A stretch of DNA of 64,000 nucleotides from Brasenia schreberi. Its lineage: Eukaryota; Streptophyta; Magnoliopsida; Nymphaeales; Cabombaceae. Shown one piece after another: positions 25,900-36,239 of the stretch. Where the stretch lies: NCBI GenBank assembly GCA_036023115.1, contig JAYKKT010000079.1, forward strand, positions 14,933,501 to 14,997,500, in the 5' to 3' direction. Position numbers and translations under genes: made by a program. The notes beneath the pieces are model-generated. The model worked only from the letters and a program-made list of their open reading frames with translations. It ran no database searches and was not told the DNA's origin. Position 1 is the stretch's first letter, and each line of letters begins with the position of its first letter.

Positions 25900-26330
25900 G
25901 GGGCTTGTCCCTTAATGGAGTTTTGATGATGAAACTTTAAATCATACTCCATTAACAGGAGTTGTTATTTACCTAGCCTACCCGTTAGGATTGGTTTTTC
26001 AAACAAGTGCTTGATTGGATCAAGCTTAGACACTATCCAAATTATATGATCTAGGAAATAATGTCTAAACTTTTGGTAAGCTCATACTAAGGCCAAGCAC
26101 GTTTTCTCCATGGCTTAATAATTTCTTTCATATGCCAATAGAGTTTTTGAAATATAGTAAATAGCATACTCCTTAAGACTATCAACCTCATATTGAGCAA
26201 GTAAAGCACTCAATGCATTCGTATGAATGAAAATGTAAAGCAATAAAGGTTTTCCTTGCTTTAGAGGTTTTAAAATTGAAGGATTTACCAATTAAGTTTT
26301 CAATCTTTCAAAAGCTTTTTGGCAATCGGC
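25900..26330 (-). pseudogene. Gypsy first RNase H
   Basis: The minus strand reads EYAIYYISKTLLAYERNY, then a stop, AMEKTCLALV, and later LFEKPILTGRLGK and LLLMEYDLKFHHQNSIKGQA. This is the RT-linked RNase H and connection region of Ty3/Gypsy Pol. Several stops are present. Confidence 0.75.
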
Positions 26331-26336
26331 ATCCCA

Positions 26337-27101
26337 TTAAAATTTAACCCCTTTTGCTTGGAGTCGACCTTGGAGGCTTCGAATTTGGGTCAAGTTGGAG
26401 AGTAGGGGCATGTCTATGATGGTTCGACACTTAGAGGGGTCGATTTCTATGCCCCTTTGGCTTACCATAAAACCTAAGAGTTTTTCCGATTCTACTCTAA
26501 AAACACATTTTTCAAAAACTTTTTGCAAAGATTCTATGTGTGTGCATCAGGTTTTTTATTTTATCAAAAGATCATCCACGTACACTTCCAAGAGCTCATG
26601 GATTTGATCATGAAAAATAGTAGTCATGGCTCTTTGGTATGTGGTACCAACATTTTTCAAACCAAATGGCATAATCGTGTAATAGTATGTGCCCCAAGAT
26701 GTAGTAAAAGCAGTTTTTGCCTGATCTTTTGGTACTAACTTGATTTGATTATAACCCGAATAACCATCCATAAAAGAAAACATTTCATGATTTGCAGTGC
26801 TATCTACTATCAAATCAATGTTTGGAAGAGGAAAATTATCTTTTAGGGTGGCTTTGTTCAAATTTCTAAAATCAATGCAAATTCGAATTTTCCCATTGGA
26901 TTTTCGAACCACAACAATATTTGAAAGCCATTTGGAATAAGCAATGAGTTTTATAAATCTGGCTTTTAAAAGATCTTCTAAACCCTCTTTCACTTGGGAG
27001 TGAACATCGGGATGAATTTTTCTAAGCTTTAGTTTCACGGGTTTTGTATTGGGTTCTAAGGGTAGATGATGCTCCATGATTTTAGGGTCTAGACCTGGCA
27101 T
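26337..27101 (-). pseudogene. Gypsy reverse transcriptase
   Basis: The RT fold is well preserved in two frames: MPGLDPKIMEHHLPLEPN, KARFIKLIAYSKWLSNIVVV, RICIDFRNLNKATLKDNFPL, FMDGYSGYNQI (motif A), FGLKNVGTTYQRAM (motif B) and the catalytic YVDD, then EKCVFRVESEKLLGFMVSQRGIEIDP. A stop after YVDDLLIK separates the thumb region (26337-26528), and a stop precedes the MPGLD start where relatives have Trp (W/S)YEDMPGLD. Confidence 0.9.
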
Positions 27102-27113
27102 GTCTTCATAGGT

Positions 27114-29070
27114 TCATGCAAATACATCAACATAGAATTTTAAAAATACAATGAATGATGTTTTTTCATACTTATGCAAATATATACCTATTTTTACACA
27201 CTTTGGTTTAGACTGACTCCCTAAGTTGATTTCTACAAAATCCCCTCCTACGAAATTTGAAGGTTTTTTCAAGTCAAGAATTCTATAAAATTCAGGAAGC
27301 TCGAAGGCTTGATATTCCTCATGGATGAGGGGATCTTCCTCCTTGCTTTGATAGTTCTCAAGCACTTTAATTTCTAAGGAAATGCTAGACAAGAGAGTGG
27401 GTTTGTGAATCATGGACTTAGACGATTTTGGTTTGGGAATATATAAAAGTTTGGAAGAACTCAAAAATGGGCTTTGTACATGGCCAATATTTTTAGAATT
27501 TTTGAAATTTTCCATTTTTTTGTTTTTTTCAAAGGAAATGCTAGAAGAATGAATATAAAAGACTTTCTTTTTGAGATTTTCAGTTTTTTAAATTTTTTTA
27601 GCTTTTTCCAAACAAAAGCTAGGAGAATGAACATAAACAACTTTCTTTTTGGAATTTTTAGATTTTTCAAATATTTTTGGATTTTGAAGGTTTTTCAATT
27701 TTTTTTGGGTTTTCCAAATATATAATTTTTTGGATTTTTGTTAAGGGAGGGGTCTTCCATCAAACCTACAAAAAAAACACCATTAATTAGACTCTAAACA
27801 AGAGGTCTAAGCCATAGGTTTCGGTATTAGTGGGTTCTAGGGCACCCTTGACCTAAGTAGTCTTAGATGGTGGCTCAGGGGGTATGGATGGGGTGTAGCC
27901 CAATTCATGCCGATTTGGGTTAGGTGTAGGTAGGATGAGCTCGAATCTACCTTGGTTATGGGCTTCTAGACCTTGGTAAGGTATGTATCCCATGTTAAAC
28001 ATCATATTCCAAGGCTTCTTGAGTTTTGAAAAGTTTTTATAAAGTTGATGACCTTGGAATATGGTATCGTCCATGTCATGGATGTACACACAACTTGGCT
28101 TGAATGGGGTTTTGGGGATATGAGCTAGAGATGGTTTGGGTTTTCCTAGAACACACACGACCCTAGGTTGGGAAGTTGGGAGTGACTTGGGCTTTCCTAG
28201 GGGCTGAATGGTTCTAGGAGGAGACGACTCCATGGTTTTGGGTTTACCTAGGAGGTGGACGACCCCTCGGTAATGGTCGACTAAGGGAAATTTGACTAAG
28301 AGTGGAAGGGGCCTCTCCACGACCTCTTCATGGGACGGATGACTTGATATGCAAGGAAAATTTTGGATTCCCTTAAGTTGGAGATGATCTTTTCCAAGAA
28401 TCACAACTACTTCTTCCCATAGAATTTTAACACACTTGTGAAATTCCAAATCATAAGGGGTTAACACCACGTTTTTACCTTTGTTCATGCCATGCGATGC
28501 ATTAGGGATGTATGCTTTTGAAGGGCAGGGTAAAACGACCACTTTTTTGCTAGGATTCTTAGCTAAATGTGGGGGTTTATAGATCCTTTCGGACCTAGTC
28601 ACCTCGTCCACACCTTTCCTAAGGTTCACTCCTATCTTGGCTCTATTTTGATGCTTCGAAGCACCATGAATCTCTACTAAGGCTCTAGCTAGGGGTGACA
28701 CTCTAAGCTCTCCCCAAATCACTACTTGCTTGGCTTTTTTTATTACGATAAAAGGTGGTGTGTAGCAAATAGCGTGTATCGTATGCAATGCATACTCCAT
28801 TCCATGAACCTTGAGTGGGAGAAGACATACCTCTTTTCCCTTCTCGCTTGTGCTTGCATGATTTTGGAAGGGTTCCTTTAAGACCACTTGGGAGGGCTCT
28901 AGTTCTTCCTTGATCTGAAGCCTTTCTTGCTCAATCAAGTCTTCGATTTTATTTAAAAGTATAAAATATTTATTTATATCATTGCCTTTGAGCCTATGAT
29001 ACTTATAAAATTTATTCAAAATTTTTCTCTTGAAGGGTGTTCCTTCGGGAAGAGCAGGGAGAGTGACCAA
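27114..29070 (-). pseudogene. Gypsy Gag C-terminus / protease / linker region
   Basis: A long open stretch (27853-29070, 405 codons) of proline- and histidine-rich sequence is followed by an A/T-rich degenerate segment (27520-27730) and a shorter one (27114-27515) that leads into RT with ILDLKKPSNFVGGDFVEINL. The position corresponds to the Gag-Pol linker with protease, and the ATWGEL/RVSPLARA-type stretch near 28690 may be part of it. I cannot point to an intact DTG/DSG protease motif. Confidence 0.55.
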
Positions 29071-29399
29071 TCCTTGGGCTAGAAGGAGGTTTAGGACTTC
29101 CGTGATGGGTTGTCCTAATTGAGTGAATTATCTCCTTTCGAAATTCCTTTGAGGTTTTTTTACATGTTTTTGTGCGGAATTTTGAAAAGGTTTGGCCGGG
29201 TTTGGTTCCATATAGACATTTACAATCTTTTGGGGTTTTGTCCCATTGTCCGATATGGGTGGCCCATATGCCCCTTGTTTTTCGAAATGATTTCTTTGAA
29301 AATTTCTCCCTTTCCATAAGTTTTCGTAAACCCCTTTTTTCAAATTGGCTTCGAAGAGAAAAGCCTTTTTTATAAGTTTTTAAAAATTTGAAATCTCAT

Positions 29400-30250
29400 T
29401 AAGGGAGAGAAGAGCTTTTAAATCGTTTCTAAAATTTTTAAGGATGAGCATCACAACGCATCCTTTAGAGATGGGCTCTCTTACTTGCCCTAGGAGTGAC
29501 CTCCATCTAACGATGAATGCATGTGTCGTTAGGTACTTTTTTGGTGTCCCTCAAGGTTTTCAAAGTAGGGGTGACTTCCACGTTATGAGGAAAATGTTGC
29601 ATGAAACAATTTGCCCACTCCTCGAAGGTGGTGAATTGGCTCAAGTCATAGGAAGCCAACTATTTAGAAGTGTTTTCCTTGAGGGAGAGGGGGAACCAAT
29701 AAACCCATTTTGATGAATCCTTCTTCTTTTTGTAAGCCCTTTGGGAAAAGAGTTGAAGGTGGGATCTAGGATCTCCACTTTTATCATACCGATAGAAATT
29801 CGGTATGTCATCGTTACTATCAGTTTGATAACCAGATAGTAGAAAATTCAATAGTGCGTATGATCTCTTTTCCTTAGTTTGACCTTTCAACAATTGTTGT
29901 AAGGCTTTTCTATCTTTCAAGGTGAAGGATTCGGGTTCTCATTCCTCCTCTAACATAGAGGTTCCTTTGGGTTTCTTTGAGTGATTTGATTTTATATGAG
30001 CCCTAGGTTTCTTACCATGAGAGGAGCAAGATTCTACTGTCTCAGCCTTTTGGCTTATTGCAACGATCTTTTCTTCCATTTCTCTCATCAGTTTTCTTTT
30101 GAGGGAGGCAAACACATCCCTTTTCAAAATCTCTTTTGAAATTCTTTTAGAAAATCGACTTGATGAGCATGAAGCCCAGCTCGACACTTCACATGATCCT
30201 TCCAAACTAGACATGTTTGAAATGCTTGAGATATGTAAAAACCTATGCAC
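29400..30250 (-). pseudogene. Gypsy Gag
   Basis: The N-terminal region (29939-30250) is Ser/Lys-rich. The next part contains DIPNFYRYDKSGDPRSHLQL (29660-29920), the conserved start of the Retrotrans_gag domain, then EWANCFMQHFPHNVEVTPTL-like sequence in another frame (about 29500-29650). Frameshifts and stops occur throughout. Confidence 0.75.
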
Positions 30251-30319
30251 AAAGGAGGTATTAACACCAAGATTTTAAAGGATTGAAGTTCGAACAATCA
30301 CCAAGAATTGAAATCCAAA

Positions 30320-30350
30320 AAGACTCGAGTCCCACCGGGCGTGTCAATTT
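30320..30350 (-). other. Gypsy primer binding site region
   Basis: Directly after the 5' LTR the minus strand reads AAAATTGACACGCCCGGTGG and then GACTCGAGTC. The CACGCCCGGTGGGAC wording recurs next to LTRs of plant Gypsy elements. I did not match it to a particular tRNA. Confidence 0.5.
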
Positions 30351-32393
30351 TGTAGATGTGAAAATTTTAATCCAAGACTATGTAGACTTAAAGCAATCCT
30401 TTCAACACTACTTCATGCGCGAGCATGCTAGCTAGTTTCTAAAAACTAGCAAAAGTGTAAATCTGATTTGGCTATTGTGGCTAAGCGGGTTCTTTTCGCT
30501 TTACGCCTTCTTGAACCGATGCTCAAGGGTAGCTTAAGCACTTTAAGGATTCCAAATGAGCTGGTGATGTTTCAAATTCACGTGAGAATAGGGTTTTAAA
30601 AATGATAAACTAGTGCACTTGGTTTTCAAGTTCAAAATTCACAAGTTCTGAGAAATAGAAACTGGTTCTGTTTTTGAGACTTGTTTCCCGAATTGTTTTG
30701 AGTGACTTAGAGATCTCCAAATTTCTTCAAAATTTTATAAGATAGACCTAAAATGTGGAGATTCTAGGACACCTTTTGGTTTTGAATTCGGGATTGGGAT
30801 GATGGAGAATTAATTCGGCAAAGTACCTCTACTAAGACACCCGAAACTGTTCTGTTAGAGAAATACATCTGCCCAAAGATGGGTATGTATCTCGGTATTC
30901 AGAGTTCTAAATTTAGTGCACTTGGTCTTGTTGGAAAGTTGTGGATGTTCAAACAGTTTTCAAAAATTTTCCTGATCTTACACAGCTTTTAATACGTAGT
31001 TGTACGGCTATAAAATTCTTGAAAATTTTATTGTAAGTGGGCTTGTGTGTGTAGATATAGTATGCAAAGTTTTAGGGTAATTGGAGCAGAGGTTTGACAA
31101 TTAAAAATTAGGCAATTAACATATATAGTGATGCTGAAAATCATATTTCTGGTTTTTATAACACACGTGATGCAAACTCACACGAATTAAAGTGCAACAA
31201 CACAACATCACAAATTAAATTGCTGAAGGAAAATGAATTAAAATATATCTAATAGCTTAAGCATAGAGGGGATTAGAAGATATAGAATGTTTATAGCATA
31301 TAGAGAGGTAGAATCAAGAACACAAATATATAGAGTGCATAAGCAAAGGAAAGGAAAATTTCAGCACATCTACTTCTATTACGTCATGGGGGGGAGCCAA
31401 AGCTCCATTAATACAACCCCTTTTGAATTGAATGTGAAGAATAGATGGAGATGAATCAAGTTAGAACAATACTTACACGGATTGCCAAGAAACTTGCCAC
31501 CAATGGTGGTGCATGGCCCTCACATTCCCTCTTTTTACTCAAACTTAAGTGGCAGCACTTGCCTTGATCCTAGAACTCTCTTCCCTCTCTAAACCTCTCC
31601 CTACTATCTCACAATTCCCCACAAGACATCTCAAGGTGCAGCAATTTTTCTAACTCTTCAAGGATGAGAGAACACGCCCCCCCCTTGGCCTCTATTTATA
31701 GGCTAAGGGGGGCCTTTCTAGGCCCTTCTTTGGGGCGAGTGGTGCAAGATCCAAGTCCAGCTCTAATGTTTACCAGAGTAGAGAGAGGAGTGGTCCCCCT
31801 TGATCAAACATGGACCAACCCCATGTGGGCTGGTTGTGGTTTGAGTCATGTGCACCTAGCCATGATCGGCTAGGTGCTTGATGCCTCTAAGTTGAATTGG
31901 CCGGTCTTGAAGTTGATATGTGTCCTTTTGTTGGCTCGTTCCCTTCAATCCAAGCTAGGTAAGAATGACATTTGATGTTTAGCCCAAAGATGTAGGGTAG
32001 ATAAGGCTACGAAAGTTTGGTTAAGTCAAGATATTTGGTTCAAACTTAGTTAGGCTTCATGTTCAATTCAATCAAATCAAGTTCAGGATTTAATTGAATT
32101 TGACTGGGTTTGATGAGGCCGTCCACTTGATTTGATCTTGGATGAAGATGTGCATTGACTTGATCTACTCCCTTGCTTCTTGGCTTGTTATTTGTGAACT
32201 CAATCCTGGCTTGAAGCGGGCTCCACTATCACCCTGATTTATGCTGGATTTACTCCAATCTTTTGGACTGTATCCTTTGAACTTTAATTTGAAGCCTTTT
32301 AAAATTTTTATTTTAAAGCCAAAATATTTTTAAAACAATTCAACTTTCGAAGTTGGGAGTGTTTTTAGAAAAATTTTATTTAAGGGTTTTATA
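30351..32393 (-). repeat. Gypsy 5' LTR (2043 bp)
   Basis: On the plus strand it begins TGTAGATGTG and ends GGGTTTTATA (the final CA has become TA). The minus-strand TATA box CTATAAATAG lies at 31701-31692. Relative to the other LTR it lacks about 105 bp after GTGGATGTT. Confidence 0.9.
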
Positions 32394-33210
32394 AGTGTCT
32401 CATCTTTCTACAACTAAAACACTTGACCCAAGAAGTGGTTTCCTGTGATTTCTTAAAAAATTGACTGTCTTTAATGTTATTTTTGCCAAACTTTTTGTTT
32501 AGTTTATTTCTCTTTCGGTTGGGTTTGGAGCTAGAACCTATCTCATCTTTTACTACTAGCAATTTTTCTTTTATATTTTTACTCATGTGTTCTTACTCAA
32601 TTGCTAGTTTCAAGGGCAATTTTGAAAGATTGATTTTGAGTCCTAGTCTAAGGGCAGTGGTGATCATATTCTATGATGGGGGAAGACTGTTTAATATTGT
32701 GGATATCTGCGTCGGTATCGGGATGACTGATTTATCCACAACTAGGTCTCTTACCATTACCAGCATGTGGTTTACATGTTCTACTACATTATCTCCTTCC
32801 TTCATTTTGAAGGAATTATATTTTTGTAGTAGCAACTGAATATGTAGCTTGACAATTGTATCATATTTAGCTCTTAATGAATCGAACAACTCTTTTGCGG
32901 TCTCGAATTCCTCGAATACCCTGTTAATATAATGGTTCTTGTTATTGTGTCATCTTTAAGAAATGTTTTATACATTTCTATTTGTTGCTCTATTGCGTCT
33001 GGTGGTGGCAGATGCACAATTTCTTTTAGGACATACTCTACACCTTAAAGTGTCAGATCGAGTAGTATCTTTCTATTTCATGTTTAGAAGTTTAGACCGT
33101 TTAACTTTTTCATCTTTTCCAGTTCTGACACATATTCTAGAGTTCATTTTTATGTGTTTGGCAATTTTAACAAATAGTCAATCTAAAAAGAAAACATTCA
33201 TTAAGCAATA
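32394..33210 (-). pseudogene. Copia element B: Gag, broken
   Basis: On the minus strand, KELFDSLRAKYDTIVKLHIQ and YNSFKMKEGDNVVEHVNHML (32671-32889) are typical of the UBN2-type Copia Gag. They are followed by a basic region (NRKRNKLNKKFGKNNIKD) and WVKCFSCRKMRHL, the first half of a CCHC zinc knuckle. The rest of the knuckle (YKRNC) is at 20674, on the other side of the Gypsy insertion. The N-terminal part near 33000-33200 has stops. Confidence 0.85.
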
Positions 33211-34453
33211 AATCACAAATAATATAACTCTAATTAACACGATGCAAAATACCTAAAAAATGAGCTGAAAATAACTCATTTATAATATAAAAATAAGCTG
33301 GGATAAATTCATATTTTTTTCAAAAAATTCTTGCTTTTGTTAATTTCCCAAAACACTAGGGATAAAATGGTAATTTTATATATTTATCTATTTTTGTATT
33401 TTTTTAGAAAGACCAAGGACAGAATAGTAAAATCGATATTTGGTATTTCTAAAAATTTGTCATTGATTAGGGGTAAATTTATAATTTTCTCCTTTAATCC
33501 GAATATGTAATTTTCACAAAAAGACAGGGACAAATCTGTCTTTTGATATAGTGACAGTATTGTAAAATGTTTAACCGATAAGAGTATGAAAGTAATGCAA
33601 TCTCCTGATTTTTTATAATTTTCATAAATTGTTAGAGGGCAAAACTGGCTTTTCACCCGAATAACGACAAAACCGTCTTTTTATCTGAAAATATATAAAT
33701 TTTTTGGTAATTTTATCCAATGGCAGTTCGTAATATTAAAAAATCAATCGAGAAAAAATGGACTTTTTAATCAATTGCTTGAGGCAGTTTTCCAAAACTA
33801 GGGGCGGTTTTCTAGGGCATATAAAACACTGAGGAGAGAAAGAGAGTGAGAGGCGAAAGGGCAATCGACTACCTCTCCTCTACCACTTCCTGGCCTTCGG
33901 TCACCCGTTGACTTTCTAGTTGGGGTTCTGTCGATGGTTCTGTTGCGGCCACACTATAGCATTCTAGCTGAGGTTATTTCGGCCTGCCACTTTTTGGCTT
34001 GCGGCCACCTGCTGACCTTTTAGTTGGGGTTCTGCCGTCCTGCTGCTTCTTGGCTTGTGACCACCCGCTGACCTTCTCTTTTTCTCTCTCGGCTTTGCCT
34101 CCTTCTTCCTTGTCTTGTTTTAAGTTGATTTTTTGCCGCCTTTGCCATGTCTCGACTCAGGCAGGTTGTTTGCTGCCTTTGTCCTGTCTCGACTCAGGCA
34201 GGTTATTTGCCGCCTTTATCATGTTTTGATTCAAGTAGGTTGTTTGCCTCTGTCCTGTCTCGACTCAGGCAGATTGTTTGCTTCTGCCCTGTCTCGACTC
34301 AAGTAGGCTGTTTGCCTCTGCCTTGTCTGGACTAAAGCATGTTGTTTTTCTCCTCTGTCAAGACCTACAGCACTAGGAGTTCCCTCTGTGCCTCTTCCTC
34401 TCTTTTTTTTTTTATTTTACTAATGCGTACCTTTTAGCAGGGACAAACCATGC
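33211..34453 (-). other. Copia element B: leader region
   Basis: Non-coding between Gag and PBS. It contains an AT-rich part (33230-33780) and a GC-richer part with short tandem repeats at 34140-34345. The plus strand has a TATA-like CATATAAAACACTGAGGAG at 33817, so another element or promoter could be embedded here. Confidence 0.35.
34140..34345. repeat. Short tandem repeat, about six ~35-bp units
   Basis: The core CTCGACTCAGGCAGGTTGTT recurs in degenerate form starting near 34151, 34188, 34225, 34259, 34294 and 34326. Spacing is 32-37 bp, so it is a minisatellite rather than a CRISPR array. Confidence 0.85.
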
Positions 34454-34463
34454 CTTGATACCA
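34454..34463 (-). other. Copia element B: primer binding site
   Basis: The minus strand reads TGGTATCAAGGC starting at 34463, two bases after the LTR end. It resembles the initiator tRNA-Met site TGGTATCAGAGC. Confidence 0.6.
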
Positions 34464-34465
34464 TA

Positions 34466-34975
34466 TGTTAGCTTTTTCCGTCGACTCTCCAATGTCCTCT
34501 ACGATTTTGATGGACTCTCCGATATCTCTGCTTTCAGCTCCCTAGAGCTTTAGTTAGGTACGCAATAGCGGATGAACATGTATGTGTAATTTGTTTTTCA
34601 AGGTTTTCTCACGATAGGATTTTCCTGAGAGGAATGTATGCTTATATACAATTGATTGATTGTATCGTTCTTGCGTTGCTATGTATTTATAGAGAAAAAC
34701 CTGCTCTTCTTTCCTCCATGATTTCCTACTGGGCTTTTCTTTTACTGGATCCCTTATCCAGTCCGACGGTTTCAGCCAGTGATGGCCGTTACAACCTCTT
34801 TTATCGCAACCCTTCCACAGATAACGGTTGTATGACCAGTCCAACCGTTTCTGTGTTGGGATTACCAAGAATGGCCACTTGTTCCCTTAAAAAAAATTGG
34901 TACAGATTTCATGGCCTCTGCCTCACTCTCAAAGACCCTAACTTCCATTGCAGGTTGTAATATCAATGGCTAACA
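34466..34975 (-). repeat. Copia element B: 5' LTR (510 bp)
   Basis: The LTR starts TGTTAGC (plus strand 34466) and ends GGCTAACA (34975), a palindromic TGTTAGC/GCTAACA pair, with the PBS just outside at the left. With Gag and Pol on the minus strand to the left, this is the 5' LTR. The 3' LTR is not present in the window. Confidence 0.7.
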
Positions 34976-34978
34976 CTG

Positions 34979-35690
34979 CTTTACATCAGAAACGAACATA
35001 TCCTGACCGTCGAAGGCATTGTTAGGAACTTCTTCCCAGCTTCTAGCCATGTCTTCAACAAGATTCATACGCTCGGCGACGTGATGGCGGATTTTCTCAT
35101 GGAGATTGAATCAAATATAGATTATTTCACGTTGACAATTGATGAACATAAGGATGTTCACTTTAGGCTAACATCAGCACTAGGCTACGTGGTTTCCATG
35201 CTACCACAAAGAGCCATACAAAATTCCAAGAATGAAGAAGAGAATATATCAATGCAAGATCAGATTGATGAATATATCCATGTATCGGGGAAACAGTTTG
35301 AAATCGATCGAGACGACGACACCGACCTTGTAGAGAGAGGAGAGGAAGATGGAGAAGGAAGTTATTGGATCAAAGAGACCAACCAAGAAATAGAAAGAAA
35401 TGAATTGGAACATCAACCCACTTCTGATGTTTTCGTCATCCTTCCCACCGGCGTCGGAAAATTCGAGCTCCGATGACATCGTCAGCAGCAAGGACAACCC
35501 TAATATTGGTGCTGGTGGGGGGGTTGTGCCAGACCCAGTGTTGCAGTTATTTGACTCTAGATGGGCTCAGTTCTAGGAAGCATGGATCAAGCCTATGATG
35601 CCTAATATTTGTTTCTCTTCATGGCAAGGAACTCTTTTTGAGGCAAACGAGTTGGGACACGACATGCGTGTCCATTTTCACTTTACTCGA
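34979..35690 (+). pseudogene. Unidentified host-like coding segment, broken
   Basis: An open frame from 34979 to 35476 reads smoothly through (VRNFFPASSHVFNKIHTLGD, then VMADFLMEIESNIDYFTLTI), followed by acidic sequence (VERGEEDGEGSYW). After an apparent frameshift near 35440 it continues as SENSSSDDIVSSKDNPNI, PDPVLQLFDSRWAQF, a TAG at 35574 and EAWIKPMMPNI. Composition and GC content are coding-like. I do not recognise the family. The Copia LTR ends at 34975, so its N-terminal side may have been split by that insertion. Confidence 0.45.
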
Positions 35691-36150
35691 TAAAAACTCT
35701 GTCACACGGACACAGGGTCGAACGACGTCATTCGTTGCGCTCCTGTCATGTGGGCAATGGTCACCATGGAGTGTAGAATAATTATACATATTACTTTTTT
35801 TTAATAAACTTTACTCTCATTTGTGATGTATTTCGTATTGCAACATGTTGGCTTTAATGTTTAGCTATTTTATGAATTTCAAACCTCGAAGAGAAGCAGT
35901 GCTTGCTCATGCTTACTATCTATGCATCACCATGGTGAAGAACAAACTCTATACATATTCTTTTATTGAGTTAGATATGCACATTTCAAATGTGAACTCA
36001 AGACCTTCCGGCCAAAGGTACAATAGAGGAAGCATCAACCTCTACTGCCGTGCGTCTTAACAAAACCTATCCACAAAGAGACAAATGGAAGAATAAACTT
36101 CGAAAAATCACATGTCGAAGGTCATAAGTTCATATCCGGGGTGTGGGTGT
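35691..36150. other. Spacer
   Basis: No supported gene. An open frame at 35845-36060 has no family resemblance that I can see. Confidence 0.35.
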
Positions 36151-36223
36151 GGCCCACCGTGGGGCTCGAACCCACGACCACAAGGTTAAGAGCCTTGCGC
36201 TCTACCAACTGAGCTAGACCACA
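36151..36223 (-). tRNA. tRNA-Lys (CTT)-like, acceptor stem degraded
   Basis: The minus strand contains TAGCTCAGTTGGTAGAGCG (D arm), an anticodon loop CTCTTAA giving anticodon CTT (Lys), and GGTTCGAGCC within an intact T arm. Both internal promoter boxes (A and B) are therefore present. The acceptor stem does not pair: the 5' strand reads TGTGGTC against 3' GGTGGGC, where the normal plant gene has GCCCGTC. Only one strong and about three G-U pairs remain. It is probably a tRNA pseudogene or an end-damaged copy. Confidence 0.75.
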
Positions 36224-36239
36224 ATTTGGCAGGGTGGGA

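Larger units (their letters stand above)
20675..32393 (-). mobile_element. Ty3/Gypsy retrotransposon, Tat-like, complete but decayed (11.7 kb)
   Basis: This full-length element has two ~2.1-kb LTRs, a PBS, a PPT, gag and pol on the minus strand and a perfect 5-bp TSD (AGTGT). Pol order is RT, RNase H, a second RNase H of the plant/archaeal type, then integrase. That duplicated RNase H is the hallmark of the Tat lineage (Ogre/Retand and relatives). The protein frames contain many stops and frameshifts, so it cannot move on its own. By eye roughly one base in ten differs between the LTRs where I compared them, so the insertion is old. It lies inside Copia element B. Confidence 0.92.

Noticed and set aside
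34140..34345. CRISPR-like array
   Set aside because: Units are adjacent degenerate repeats without spacers, in a plant genome.
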